Source of the DNA: Micromonospora rifamycinica
GTDB taxonomy: Bacteria; Actinomycetota; Actinomycetes; Mycobacteriales; Micromonosporaceae
Direction of reading: 5' to 3'
NCBI RefSeq assembly: GCF_900090265.1
Contig: NZ_LT607752.1
Coordinates: 2,666,001 to 2,730,000 of the forward strand
Length of the DNA: 64,000 bases
Part shown: in pieces, positions 40,114-48,123 of the stretch
Layout: each line of letters opens with the position of its first letter
How positions within the stretch are numbered: position 1 is the first letter of the stretch
Translations under genes and position numbers: made by a program
The notes under the pieces: generated by a model
Database searches by the model: none
The model's input: only the letters and a program-made list of their open reading frames with translations
What the model was told of the DNA's origin: nothing

Positions 40114-40431
40114 GTGGATCAAGGGGGCGCACCTCCCGTGTTCTCCGCATGCGCGGAGGTCGCCGGTGACCACGCCCGCGTCACGGTGACCGGTGAGGTC
40201 GACATGGCCACCGCCGACACCATGATCCAGACCGCGCTGCGGGAGCCTGCCCGGCAGCTCACGCTGGACCTGCGCGCCGTCACCTTCTTCGACTCGGCCG
40301 CCATCCACGCGGTGGTCCAGCTCGCCCAGCGGTTCCCTCCGGGCGCGCTGACCGTGCTCCCGTCCCGGCAGGTCAGACGGGTGTTGGAGATCTCCGGCCT
40401 CGGCGAGCAGGGCTGGCTCGACCCGGCCTGA
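40114..40431 (+). CDS. STAS-domain anti-sigma factor antagonist
   Basis: A 105-residue single STAS domain of the SpoIIAA/RsbV class. VTGEVDMATADTM is the family start, LDLRAVTFFDSAAIHAV carries the Ser normally phosphorylated by the anti-sigma kinase, and the C-terminus GQEG-like LGEQGWLDP ends the fold. GTG 40114 is supported by a promoter at 40079-40107; longer in-frame readings run antisense to map. It is convergent with a giant protein containing both the matching phosphatase and kinase domains, so the two probably form one partner-switching circuit. Confidence 0.9.
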   Translation: MDQGGAPPVFSACAEVAGDHARVTVTGEVDMATADTMIQTALREPARQLTLDLRAVTFFDSAAIHAVVQLAQRFPPGALTVLPSRQVRRVLEISGLGEQGWLDPA

Positions 40432-40447
40432 CCAGCGCCGGCCCGGC

Positions 40448-43400
40448 TCAGTCGGTCAGCCGGCGGCGCAGCGACACCTCCGTGCCCTCCCCGGTGCGCC
40501 GTACCGTCAGCTCGCCCAGCGCCTCGATCAGGGCGAGTCCCCGGCCCCGGAAGCCCGCCCCGGTCGACTCCCGCCAGCGGCCGGTGTCGCGCACCGTCGC
40601 CACCACCGTGCGGTCGACGATCGACACCTCGACGGCGATGGTCGGCTGGACCGGCGCGACCGGGTGCTCGATGGCGTTGGCGGCGGCCTCGGAGACGGCG
40701 ACGGTCAGGTCGAACAGGTCGTTCTCGGCCACCCCGTGGGCGACCAGGAAGTCCTCCAGCCGCTTGCGCAGCACGCTGAGCCGGGTCGGGTCGGCGGGCA
40801 GCCGCAGCGTGAACCGGTTCGGCTCGGCGGCCTCCAGCGCCAGCACCGCGACGTCGTCGTGCCGGGTGCGCCCGTCGACCCGCGCCACCACGGCGTCCAC
40901 CAAATCGGCGACGTGCTCGCCGCCGGTGCCGGCGTCCACCCGGAGCTGGGCCAGGGCGGCGTCGATGCCGGCGTGCCGGTCCTCGATCAGCCCGTCGGTG
41001 TAGAGCAGCAGCCGGCCACCGGGGGCGAGTTCACCCCCGGCCGTCCGGTAGTCGGTGCCGGCGATCGCGCCGATCGGCGGTCCGAGCGCCCGTTCGTGCA
41101 GGAAGGCCACGTCGTCTCCTCGGATCAGCAGGGGGGACGGATGACCGGCGCTGGCGTACCGCAGCCGGCCGGTGTGCGGGGAGAAGGAGAGGCAGAACAC
41201 GGTGGCGAACGACTGCCGCTCGGTCGAGCCGACCAGCCGGTTCAGCCGGGTCAACGCCTGCCCCGGGTCGTACCCCTCCAGCAGGTACGCCCGCAGGCCG
41301 TTGCGGAGCTGACCCATCGCGGCGGCGGCCCGCACCCCCTTGCCCACCACGTCGCCGATGACCAGCACCACCTCGTCGTCGCCGATGCCGATCACGTCGT
41401 ACCAGTCGCCGCCGACCTCGACGTCGGTGCTGCCGGGCAGGTAGCGGCTGGCCACCACCGCGCCGGGGAGCTGGGGCAACGAGCGGGGCAGCAGGCTGTG
41501 CTGGAGGGTGGTGGCGATCCGGTGCTCGGCCTCGTAGAGCTGGGCGTTCTCCAGCCGTACCCCGACCAGCCGGGCCAGTTCCGCCACGGCGGCCTGGTCG
41601 GTGCCGTCGCCCTCGTGCCGCCAGACCCGCAGCTCGCCGAGCTGCGCACCGGTGGTGCCGGTCAGCGACAGCACCTGGGACGGCTGGTCGGGGGCGGTGC
41701 CGCCGCCGTCGGCCTCGTGCCGCGCGCCGGTGGTCGTGGCGACCACCACCCGGGCCGCCTCGGCCAGGTGCAGGGCGTGCCGGGCGGCGACCTGGACCAC
41801 CTCGGCGGTCGACTTCGCGGTGTTCACCGCCACGGCGGCGTCGGCGAGCGCCCGCAGCCGGCGGATGATCTGCCCACGGAGCTGGCCCAGCTCGACGTTG
41901 GCCCGGACCCGGGCGATCAGCTCCGCGCCGGAGAAGGGCTTGGTCAGGTAGTCGTCGGCGCCGACCGAGAGGCCGGCGACCGCCTCGGCGGAACCGGCCC
42001 GTGCGGAGAGCAGCACGATCGGCACGTGCCGGGTACGCCGGTCCGCCCGCAGCGCGGTGACCAGGCCGAAGCCGTCCAACCGGGGCATCATCACGTCGGT
42101 GAGCACCAGGTCGAACGGGCTCGCGGTGGCCTCCCGCAGGGCTACCGCGCCGTCCGGGACGGCCACCACCTCGTACTCGGGGCCGAGCAGTCGGGTGACG
42201 TGTTCGCGCAGGTCGGCGTTGTCGTCGGCGAGCAGGACCCGGCCCGCCCGCCCGGTGCCGCCGCCCGCCGGGGCGGCCGGCCCGCCGTCGGTCCACAGGG
42301 CGGTCTCCGCGACGTAGAGCGGCGCCTGCGGCGACTCGGCGGTGGGCAGCGGCGTCGCCTCGGCGACCCGGTCGGCGGGCAGGTGCGCGGAGCCGAACGG
42401 CACGGTCACCGTGAACCTGGTGCCCTGGTCGACCCGGCTCGCGGCGGCCACCGTGCCGCCGTGCATCTCGACCAGCTCACGGACCAGGGCCAGGCCGATC
42501 CCGGTGCCCTCGTGGCTACGCGACCGCGCCCCCGGCACCCGGTGGAACCGCTCGAAGACGTGCGGGAGCTCCTCGGCGACGATGCCCACCCCGGTGTCGG
42601 ACACCTCCAGCCGGGCCGCGTCGTCCGCCGCGACCAGCCGGACCCGGATCTCACCCTCGAAGGTGAACTTCAGCGCGTTGGAGAGCAGGTTGAGGACGAT
42701 CTTCTCCCACATGTCCCGGTCCAGGAAGACCGGCGCGGGCAGCGGCGGGCAGTCCACCACCAGCCGCAGCCCGGCCCGCTCGGTCGCGGAGCGGAAGGTG
42801 CTGGCCAGCCGGGCGGTGTACGCGGCGAGGTCGGTGGGCTGGTAGTGGGCGGCCAGCCGGCCGGACTCCAGCCGGGAGAAGTCGAGCACCGTGTTGACCA
42901 GCTTGAGCAGGCGCAGCGCGTTGCGGTGCATCACGGTCAGCCGGTCGAGGTGCGCCGGCGGCAGCGCCGGATCGGCCAGCATGTCCTCCAGCGGGCCGAG
43001 CACCAGGGTCAGCGGGGTCCGGAACTCGTGGCTGACGTTGGCGAAGAAGTTGGTCTTGGCGCGGTCCAGGGCGGCCAGCTCGGCCGCGCGGGCCCGCTCC
43101 TGCTCGTAGACCCGCTGCTGGCCGACCACCCGGGAGACCTGGGCGGCGATCAGGCCCACGAAGTCGCGGTACTCGTCGTTGAACGGCAGCCGGGCGGAGA
43201 GGCCGACCACCAACACCCCGGCCGGCTCACTGGTGGCGGTGAGCGGCAGCGCCAGGGCCTGCTCGGCGACACCCTGGGGCACCTCGCCGCACAGCTCGGC
43301 CACGTCGATCCGGGCGGCCACCCCACCGGCGGCGACCCGGGACAGCACGCTCGGCAGTTCGGCCGGCACCCGGTCCGGATCGATACCGCTGGCTCCGGTC

Positions 43401-44194
43401 AGCACCGGGCGGCCGGTCTCGTCGGTCAGGTGGACCAGGGCGAAGGGGACGTCGTCCCGGTGCCCGTCCAGCACACCCGCCGTCGCCTGCCCCAGCTCCG
43501 CCATGCTGCCCGCCGCGCCGAGCCGCGAGCCGAGTTCGGCCAGCGCCCGCAACCGTCGTTCGCCGAGAACCCGGCCGGTGGTCTCGTTGACGAAGCAGAA
43601 CACCCCGTTGACGCCGCCGTCGGCGTCCCGGATCGGGTCGTAGGAGATGTCGAAGTAGACCTGCTCGACGAAGCCGTGCCGGTCGAGCAGGAACGGATGG
43701 TCCTCGCCCCGGTACGCCTCCCCGGTGCGGCGCACCCCGTCCAGCAGCGGGCCGAGCGCGTCCCAGGTCTCCGCCCAGTGCTCGGGGGCCGATCGGCCGA
43801 GCGCCTGCGGGTGCTTGTCGCCGATGGTCGGCCGGTAGGCGTCGTTGTAGAAGGCGAGCTGTTCAGGACCCCAGAACATCACGATCTGCGCACGCGAGGA
43901 GAGCATCATGCCGACCGCGTGGCACAGCGCCGACGGCCAGGTGTCCGGGGTGCCCAACGGGCTGGTCGACCAGTCGTGCGCGGCCAGCAGGCGGCCCATC
44001 TCGCCACCCGCGGCGAAGGACGCCGCCAGGGCCGGCGCCAGCCTCGGCAGGGCGGGCGGAGCGGGGTCACCGGGCACGGTGCCCCCGGGCGGCGTCGAAC
44101 TCCCGGACGGGGTGGCCCTGCCAGACCGGGGGGCGTCGGCAGCCGACAGGAAGGACAACCCTCGTCCCTCCTCGCCCCCATAGGACGAGCTCAT
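40448..44194 (-). CDS. Hybrid histidine kinase fused to PP2C phosphatase and anti-sigma kinase
   Basis: A 1248-residue multidomain sensor. In order: PAS (about 60-215, with the FWGPEQLAFYNDAYRP ligand pocket); GAF (220-370); HisKA with phospho-acceptor His389 in NVSHEFRTPL; HATPase (490-605; NLLSNALKF, GTGIGLAL); receiver (650-770; phospho-acceptor Asp700 in LTDVMMPRLDG); a second GAF-like region (790-890); PP2C/SpoIIE phosphatase (905-1100; VGGDWYDVI, GDVVGKG, SFATVFCLSF); and a C-terminal RsbW-like HATPase (1115-1245; VSEAAANAIEHP, RGRGLALIE). ATG 44194 is chosen; in-frame GTG 44353 and ATG 44326 would add about 45-53 basic residues. It probably links a two-component signal to dephosphorylation of the neighbouring STAS protein. 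The RsbW domain alongside a phosphatase is unusual. Confidence 0.92.
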   Translation of the reverse strand: MSSSYGGEEGRGLSFLSAADAPRSGRATPSGSSTPPGGTVPGDPAPPALPRLAPALAASFAAGGEMGRLLAAHDWSTSPLGTPDTWPSALCHAVGMMLSSRAQIVMFWGPEQLAFYNDAYRPTIGDKHPQALGRSAPEHWAETWDALGPLLDGVRRTGEAYRGEDHPFLLDRHGFVEQVYFDISYDPIRDADGGVNGVFCFVNETTGRVLGERRLRALAELGSRLGAAGSMAELGQATAGVLDGHRDDVPFALVHLTDETGRPVLTGASGIDPDRVPAELPSVLSRVAAGGVAARIDVAELCGEVPQGVAEQALALPLTATSEPAGVLVVGLSARLPFNDEYRDFVGLIAAQVSRVVGQQRVYEQERARAAELAALDRAKTNFFANVSHEFRTPLTLVLGPLEDMLADPALPPAHLDRLTVMHRNALRLLKLVNTVLDFSRLESGRLAAHYQPTDLAAYTARLASTFRSATERAGLRLVVDCPPLPAPVFLDRDMWEKIVLNLLSNALKFTFEGEIRVRLVAADDAARLEVSDTGVGIVAEELPHVFERFHRVPGARSRSHEGTGIGLALVRELVEMHGGTVAAASRVDQGTRFTVTVPFGSAHLPADRVAEATPLPTAESPQAPLYVAETALWTDGGPAAPAGGGTGRAGRVLLADDNADLREHVTRLLGPEYEVVAVPDGAVALREATASPFDLVLTDVMMPRLDGFGLVTALRADRRTRHVPIVLLSARAGSAEAVAGLSVGADDYLTKPFSGAELIARVRANVELGQLRGQIIRRLRALADAAVAVNTAKSTAEVVQVAARHALHLAEAARVVVATTTGARHEADGGGTAPDQPSQVLSLTGTTGAQLGELRVWRHEGDGTDQAAVAELARLVGVRLENAQLYEAEHRIATTLQHSLLPRSLPQLPGAVVASRYLPGSTDVEVGGDWYDVIGIGDDEVVLVIGDVVGKGVRAAAAMGQLRNGLRAYLLEGYDPGQALTRLNRLVGSTERQSFATVFCLSFSPHTGRLRYASAGHPSPLLIRGDDVAFLHERALGPPIGAIAGTDYRTAGGELAPGGRLLLYTDGLIEDRHAGIDAALAQLRVDAGTGGEHVADLVDAVVARVDGRTRHDDVAVLALEAAEPNRFTLRLPADPTRLSVLRKRLEDFLVAHGVAENDLFDLTVAVSEAAANAIEHPVAPVQPTIAVEVSIVDRTVVATVRDTGRWRESTGAGFRGRGLALIEALGELTVRRTGEGTEVSLRRRLTD

Positions 44195-44386
44195 CCGCGC
44201 CCCCTGCTCGGCCGGTCGTGCCCCCCAGTACGCCCCGGCTGACGCCGGCCGCGCCACGTCTTCTACCCCGACGGGTCGGAAACGTAACGCGGGGGTTCCG
44301 GCGGACGCTGGTAACCCGTGCCTCATCCTGCCGTCACTCTCCCGACGGCGCACGGCGGGAGCCCGTGGAGGGCGGGCGGACCGGCC

Positions 44387-44938
44387 TCAGAACACCGGCA
44401 GACCGTCGATGCTGGCGGCGTTCTTGGTCGCCCGGTAGGTGACCAGGTCGTCGGCGGTACGCCGGGAGTGTGACGTGAGCAACAGGTCCCGGTCGCCCCG
44501 GTAGTCCATCAGGGGCACCGCGAAGCCGCAGGAGTCGCTGACCCGCTCCACGGCCACGTCGATCACGGCCCGGACGGCGTGCAGGTCGGGCGGGTCGGGA
44601 AAGGCGGCCAGCAGGGCGGCGAAGCCCGGGTCGGTGACCGGGGTGGCGACGCCCCGGCCGTGCAGCCGGAGGATCTTCGGCGGGCCGTCGAAGGCGCAGA
44701 ACATCAGCGTGATCCGGCCGTTGTCCCGCAGGTGGGCGATCGTCTCCGCCCCGCTGCCGTGGTAGTCCAGCCAGGCCACCCGGTGTGGGCCGAGCACGAC
44801 GAAGGTGCCGCGCATCCCCTTCGGCGAGACGTTGACGTGCCCCTCGGCGCCGCTGGGCGCGGTGGCCACGAAGAACATCGGCTGCGCCTCGACGAACTCC
44901 CGCAGTCGCCCGTCCAGCGCCGGATACACGGTCCCCAT
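44387..44938 (-). CDS. Pyridoxamine 5'-phosphate oxidase-fold protein
   Basis: A 183-residue split-barrel flavoprotein relative. FVEAQPMFFVATAPSGAEGHVNVSPKG is the family opening, with VAWLDYHGSGAETIAHLRDNGRITLMF forming the flavin-side strands. Such proteins bind FMN, F420 or heme and act as oxidoreductases or general stress proteins; which applies here cannot be told. ATG 44938 is preceded by AGGATGGCGG. It lies between the hybrid kinase and the GATase gene, all on the minus strand but with clear gaps. Confidence 0.88.
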   Translation of the reverse strand: MGTVYPALDGRLREFVEAQPMFFVATAPSGAEGHVNVSPKGMRGTFVVLGPHRVAWLDYHGSGAETIAHLRDNGRITLMFCAFDGPPKILRLHGRGVATPVTDPGFAALLAAFPDPPDLHAVRAVIDVAVERVSDSCGFAVPLMDYRGDRDLLLTSHSRRTADDLVTYRATKNAASIDGLPVF

Positions 44939-44969
44939 GCCGCCATCCTGCCGCCGCCGACCGCATTCC

Positions 44970-44984
44970 GGGAACGTCGTTCCC
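44970..44984. promoter_or_regulatory. Palindrome upstream of the PNPOx-like gene
   Basis: GGGAACGTCGTTCCC is a perfect 7+1+7 palindrome 32-46 bases upstream of the start at 44938, over the expected -35 region. Operator role inferred. Confidence 0.4.
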
Positions 44985-45056
44985 ACCAGGCAGGAAGACC
45001 GTCCCGGAAACGTCGACACGGTGGGCCGCGCGGCCGGGCCGTCGGCGCGGCGGTGG

Positions 45057-45836
45057 TCAGCCCGGGCGGGCCGCCCGGACCAGGGCGGTCACCGGGCGCG
45101 GGTCGTCGTCGTTCTCCGGATGCCACTGCACCCCGAGCAGGAACCGCCGGGCCGGGTCCTCCACCGCCTCCACCACCCCGTCGTCGGCCCAGCCGGTGAC
45201 GGTGAGGCCGCCCGGGTCGGCCACCCCCTGATGGTGGTACGAGTTGACCCGCTCCACCCCGGCCAGCACGGTCGCCGTCCGGCTCCCCGGGGCGAACCGC
45301 ACCGGATGCGCCCCGTACACCCCGGGGGCGGGGCGGTGCCGGTCGTGGCCCACCACGTCCGGCAGGTGCTGGTGCAGCGTCCCGCCGTACGCGACGGCCA
45401 GCAACTGCATGCCCCGGCACACCCCGAGCACCGGCAGGTCGGCGGCGAACGCGGCGGCCAGCAGGGCGGACTCCCCGGCGTCCCGGTCCGGCCGGGGTTC
45501 GGTGCGCGGGTCCACCGGCTGGCCGTAACGCTCCGGGCCGACGTCCGCGCCCCCGGCCAGCAGCAGCCCGTCGAGGACGTCGACCACGTCGGCGTCCAGG
45601 TCGTCCGGGGGCAGCACCACGGCCCGGCCCCCGGCGGCGGTCACCGAGCGGACGTACGCCTGCGGCACCAGCGACGCCGGGACGTCCCGCCAGACCGCCC
45701 AGCTCGCCGGCTCGACGTACCCGGTGATCCCGATCAGCGGACGTGCCCGCCGGCCGGTCCCCGCGGGCCGGAGTGCGCGGGCCGGCGGGTGGCCGGGGTG
45801 GTCGCCGACCGGGCCGGGCCGGGCGGAGCCGGTCAC
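45057..45836 (-). CDS. Class I glutamine amidotransferase (PuuD-like gamma-glutamyl hydrolase)
   Basis: A 259-residue GATase-fold hydrolase. PLIGITGYVEP opens the domain, GGADVGPERYG precedes the nucleophile Cys140 in LGVCRGMQLL, and the catalytic His lies in GVQWHPE. This is the peptidase C26/PuuD group that removes glutamate from gamma-glutamyl intermediates. GTG 45836 overlaps the SDR stop (GTGA); the first ~25 residues are a Pro/Gly extension, so initiation may be internal. With the ligase at 48124 and the ALDH it completes a gamma-glutamylated amine pathway. Confidence 0.92.
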   Translation of the reverse strand: MTGSARPGPVGDHPGHPPARALRPAGTGRRARPLIGITGYVEPASWAVWRDVPASLVPQAYVRSVTAAGGRAVVLPPDDLDADVVDVLDGLLLAGGADVGPERYGQPVDPRTEPRPDRDAGESALLAAAFAADLPVLGVCRGMQLLAVAYGGTLHQHLPDVVGHDRHRPAPGVYGAHPVRFAPGSRTATVLAGVERVNSYHHQGVADPGGLTVTGWADDGVVEAVEDPARRFLLGVQWHPENDDDPRPVTALVRAARPG

Positions 45837-46609
45837 AGCGGGGTGACGTACGCGCCGGTGATGCCGCCGTCGACGACGAACTGCGCGGCGGTCATGAACG
45901 AGGCGTCGTCGCTGGCCAGGAAGGCCACCGCGGCGGCGATCTCCTCCGGTGCGCCGAACCGGCCCATCGGCACGTGCACCAGCCGGCGGGCGGCCCGCTC
46001 CGGGTCGGCGGCGAACAGCTCCATCAGCAGCGGGGTGGCGACCGGGCCGGGGCAGAGCGCGTTGACCCGGATGCCCTCCCGGGCGAACTGCACGCCCAGC
46101 TCCCGGGTCATCGCCAGCACCCCGCCCTTGCTCGCGGTGTACGCGATCTGCGAGGTGGCCGCCCCCATCAGCGCCACGAACGAGGCGGTGTTGATGATCG
46201 ACCCCTTGCCCTGCCGGCGCATGTGCCCGATCGCGTACTTGCAGCACAGGTAGACGCTGGTGGTGTTGACCCGCAGCACCCGCTCCCAGGCGTCCAGCCC
46301 GGTGTCGAGGATGGAGTCGTCGTCGGGCGGGGAGATGCCGGCGTTGTTGAACGCCACGTCGACCCGGCCGTGCCGCTCGACCACCCCGTCGAAGAGGCTC
46401 CGCACGGCCGCCTCGTCGGCGACGTCGGTGTGCACGTACTCCCCGCCGACCTCTTCGGCGGCCCGACCGCCGGCCTCGTCGTCGATGTCGACGCAGACCA
46501 CCCGGGCCCCCTCGGCGGCGAACCGCCGCACGGTGGCCAACCCGATCCCGCTGCCCGCTCCGGTCACCACGGCGACCCGGTCCTGTAACCGACCCTGCAC
46601 TGGCGTCAC
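45833..46609 (-). CDS. SDR family oxidoreductase
   Basis: A 258-residue classical short-chain dehydrogenase. Cofactor motif TGAGSGIG at 16-23, an acidic residue after strand two (VDIDDE, pointing to NAD), NNAG near 89, catalytic Tyr157/Lys161 in AYTASKGG, and PG motif ALCPGPVATP are intact. It overlaps ALDH by 4 bases (ATGA) and the GATase by 4, so ALDH-SDR-GATase are translationally linked. Annotated relatives are called 3-oxoacyl-ACP reductase, but context suggests an amine/amino-alcohol pathway step. Confidence 0.92.
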   Translation of the reverse strand: MTPVQGRLQDRVAVVTGAGSGIGLATVRRFAAEGARVVCVDIDDEAGGRAAEEVGGEYVHTDVADEAAVRSLFDGVVERHGRVDVAFNNAGISPPDDDSILDTGLDAWERVLRVNTTSVYLCCKYAIGHMRRQGKGSIINTASFVALMGAATSQIAYTASKGGVLAMTRELGVQFAREGIRVNALCPGPVATPLLMELFAADPERAARRLVHVPMGRFGAPEEIAAAVAFLASDDASFMTAAQFVVDGGITGAYVTPL

Positions 46610-47961
46610 TCCTCCGTGCCGATGAAGACGTTCTTGACGTCGGTGAAGGCGTGCAGCGCGTCCGGGCCCAGCTCACGGCCGAGCCCGGAACGCTTCATCC
46701 CACCGAACGGGGTCCAGTAGCGCACCGAGGAGTGCGAGTTGACACTGAGGTTGCCCGCCTGGACCGCGCGGGCCAGCCGTAGCGCCCGGCCGACGTCCCG
46801 GGTCCAGATCGAGCCGGACAGGCCGTACTCGGTGTCGTTGGCGAGCCGGACGGCGTCGGCCTCGTCGTCGAAGGGGAGCACCGAGACGACCGGCCCGAAG
46901 ATCTCCTCCCGCCAGTGCCGGTCGGCCGGGGAGTCGGCGAGCAGCACCGTCGGGGCGTGCCAGAAGCCTGGGCCTTCGGGGCAGGTGCCGGTGAAGGCGA
47001 CCGTCGCGCCGTCGAGGTAGCCGGCGACCCGGTCGCGGTGGGCGGCGGAGATCAGCGGCCCCATCTCGGCGGTCTCGGCGGCCGGGTCCTCCACCCGCAG
47101 CGCCCGGACCGCGGGTTCGAGCAGCTCCAGGAACCGGTCGTACACCGGACGCTGGACCAGGATCCGGGAGCGGGCGCAGCAGTCCTGGCCGGCGTTGTCG
47201 AACACGGCGTACGGCGCGGTGGCCGCCGCCTTCTCCAGGTCGGCGTCGGCGAAGACCAGGTTGGCGCTCTTGCCGCCCAGCTCCAGGGTGACCCGCTTCA
47301 CCTGGGCGGCGCAGCCCGCCATGATCCGGGTGCCGACCTCGGTGGAGCCGGTGAAGCAGACCTTGCGCACGGCCGGGTGGGTGACGAACCGTTCGCCGAC
47401 CACGTCACCCCGACCGGGCAGCACGGTGAACACCCCGTCCGGCAGGCCGGCTTCGCGCCCCAGCTCGGCCAGCCGCAGCGCGGTCAGCGGGGTCAGCTCG
47501 GCGGGCTTGAGCACGACCGTGTTGCCGGCGGCCAGCGCCGGGGCGAAACCCCAGGCGGCGATGGGCATCGGGAAGTTCCACGGCACGATCACCCCGACCA
47601 CGCCGAGCGGTTCGTGGAAGGTGACGTCCCAGCCGCCGGGCACCGGGATCTGCTGCCCGGTCAGCCGCTCCGGCGCCCCCGCGTAGTAGTCGAGCACGTC
47701 ACGGACGTTGCCCGCCTCCCACCGTGCATTACCGATGGTGTGCCCCGCGTTGCGCACCTCCAGCTGAGCTAACTCCTCCAGGTGCGCGTCCACCATCCCC
47801 GCGAACCGCCGCAGAATCCGCCCCCGCTCCCCCGGCGCCACCCCCCGCCACGCTTCGAACGCGACGGCGGCCCGCGAGACAGCCCCATCCACCTCCCCCA
47901 CCTCCACGCCCGGGACCTCCGCCACCACTTCCCCCCGAGCCGGATCCACCACCCGCGTCAC
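46606..47961 (-). CDS. NAD(P)-dependent aldehyde dehydrogenase
   Basis: A 451-residue ALDH superfamily enzyme. IVPWNFPMPIAAWGFAPALAAGNTVVLKP (cofactor and Asn), VTLELGGKSANLVFADAD (general-base Glu), the catalytic Cys261 in GQDCCARSR, and EEIFGPVVSVLPF are intact. Slightly short for the family, with an N-terminus starting directly at DPARGEVVAEVP. First gene of the ALDH-SDR-GATase unit, downstream of the glutamine-synthetase-like gene but separated from it by a C-rich tract and palindrome. Expected to oxidise gamma-glutamylated aminoaldehydes, by analogy with PuuC. Confidence 0.93.
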   Translation of the reverse strand: MTRVVDPARGEVVAEVPGVEVGEVDGAVSRAAVAFEAWRGVAPGERGRILRRFAGMVDAHLEELAQLEVRNAGHTIGNARWEAGNVRDVLDYYAGAPERLTGQQIPVPGGWDVTFHEPLGVVGVIVPWNFPMPIAAWGFAPALAAGNTVVLKPAELTPLTALRLAELGREAGLPDGVFTVLPGRGDVVGERFVTHPAVRKVCFTGSTEVGTRIMAGCAAQVKRVTLELGGKSANLVFADADLEKAAATAPYAVFDNAGQDCCARSRILVQRPVYDRFLELLEPAVRALRVEDPAAETAEMGPLISAAHRDRVAGYLDGATVAFTGTCPEGPGFWHAPTVLLADSPADRHWREEIFGPVVSVLPFDDEADAVRLANDTEYGLSGSIWTRDVGRALRLARAVQAGNLSVNSHSSVRYWTPFGGMKRSGLGRELGPDALHAFTDVKNVFIGTEE

Positions 47962-47977
47962 ACCCCACCCCTTTCCC

Positions 47978-48054
47978 CGTCGATCATGGAGTTGTGGTGC
48001 CCTACATAAGCCACGTCACACCACATATCGTCCACCACAACTCCAAGATCGACG
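47978..48054. repeat. 77-bp imperfect palindrome (GTCGATCATGGAGTTGTGGTG type)
   Basis: 22-bp arms 47978-47999 and 48033-48054 pair with one mismatch; the 33-base centre is comparatively A/T-rich (TACATAAG, CACCACATATCG). It lies between the ligase stop and the ALDH start and is noncoding. From memory, similar GTCGATCATGGAGTTGTGG palindromes occur between many Micromonospora genes; unverified. Confidence 0.87.
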
Positions 48055-48058
48055 CGGG

Positions 48059-48123
48059 AAGGGGGTTGGGGTGAGGGGGGTGGGGTGAGGGGGGTGGGGG
48101 TGGGGGTGGGGGTGGGGGTGGGG
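48059..48123. repeat. (GGGGGT)n low-complexity tract after the ligase stop
   Basis: The plus strand has about ten G4-G6 runs separated by single T or TGA, ending exactly at the minus-strand stop codon at 48124. In the mRNA it is an unstructured CCCCCA repeat with almost no G, the composition of a Rho-loading site. Confidence 0.8.

Noticed and set aside
40664-44242. 1192-residue plus-strand open frame
   Set aside because: Antisense shadow of the hybrid kinase; no start signal and no recognisable domain.
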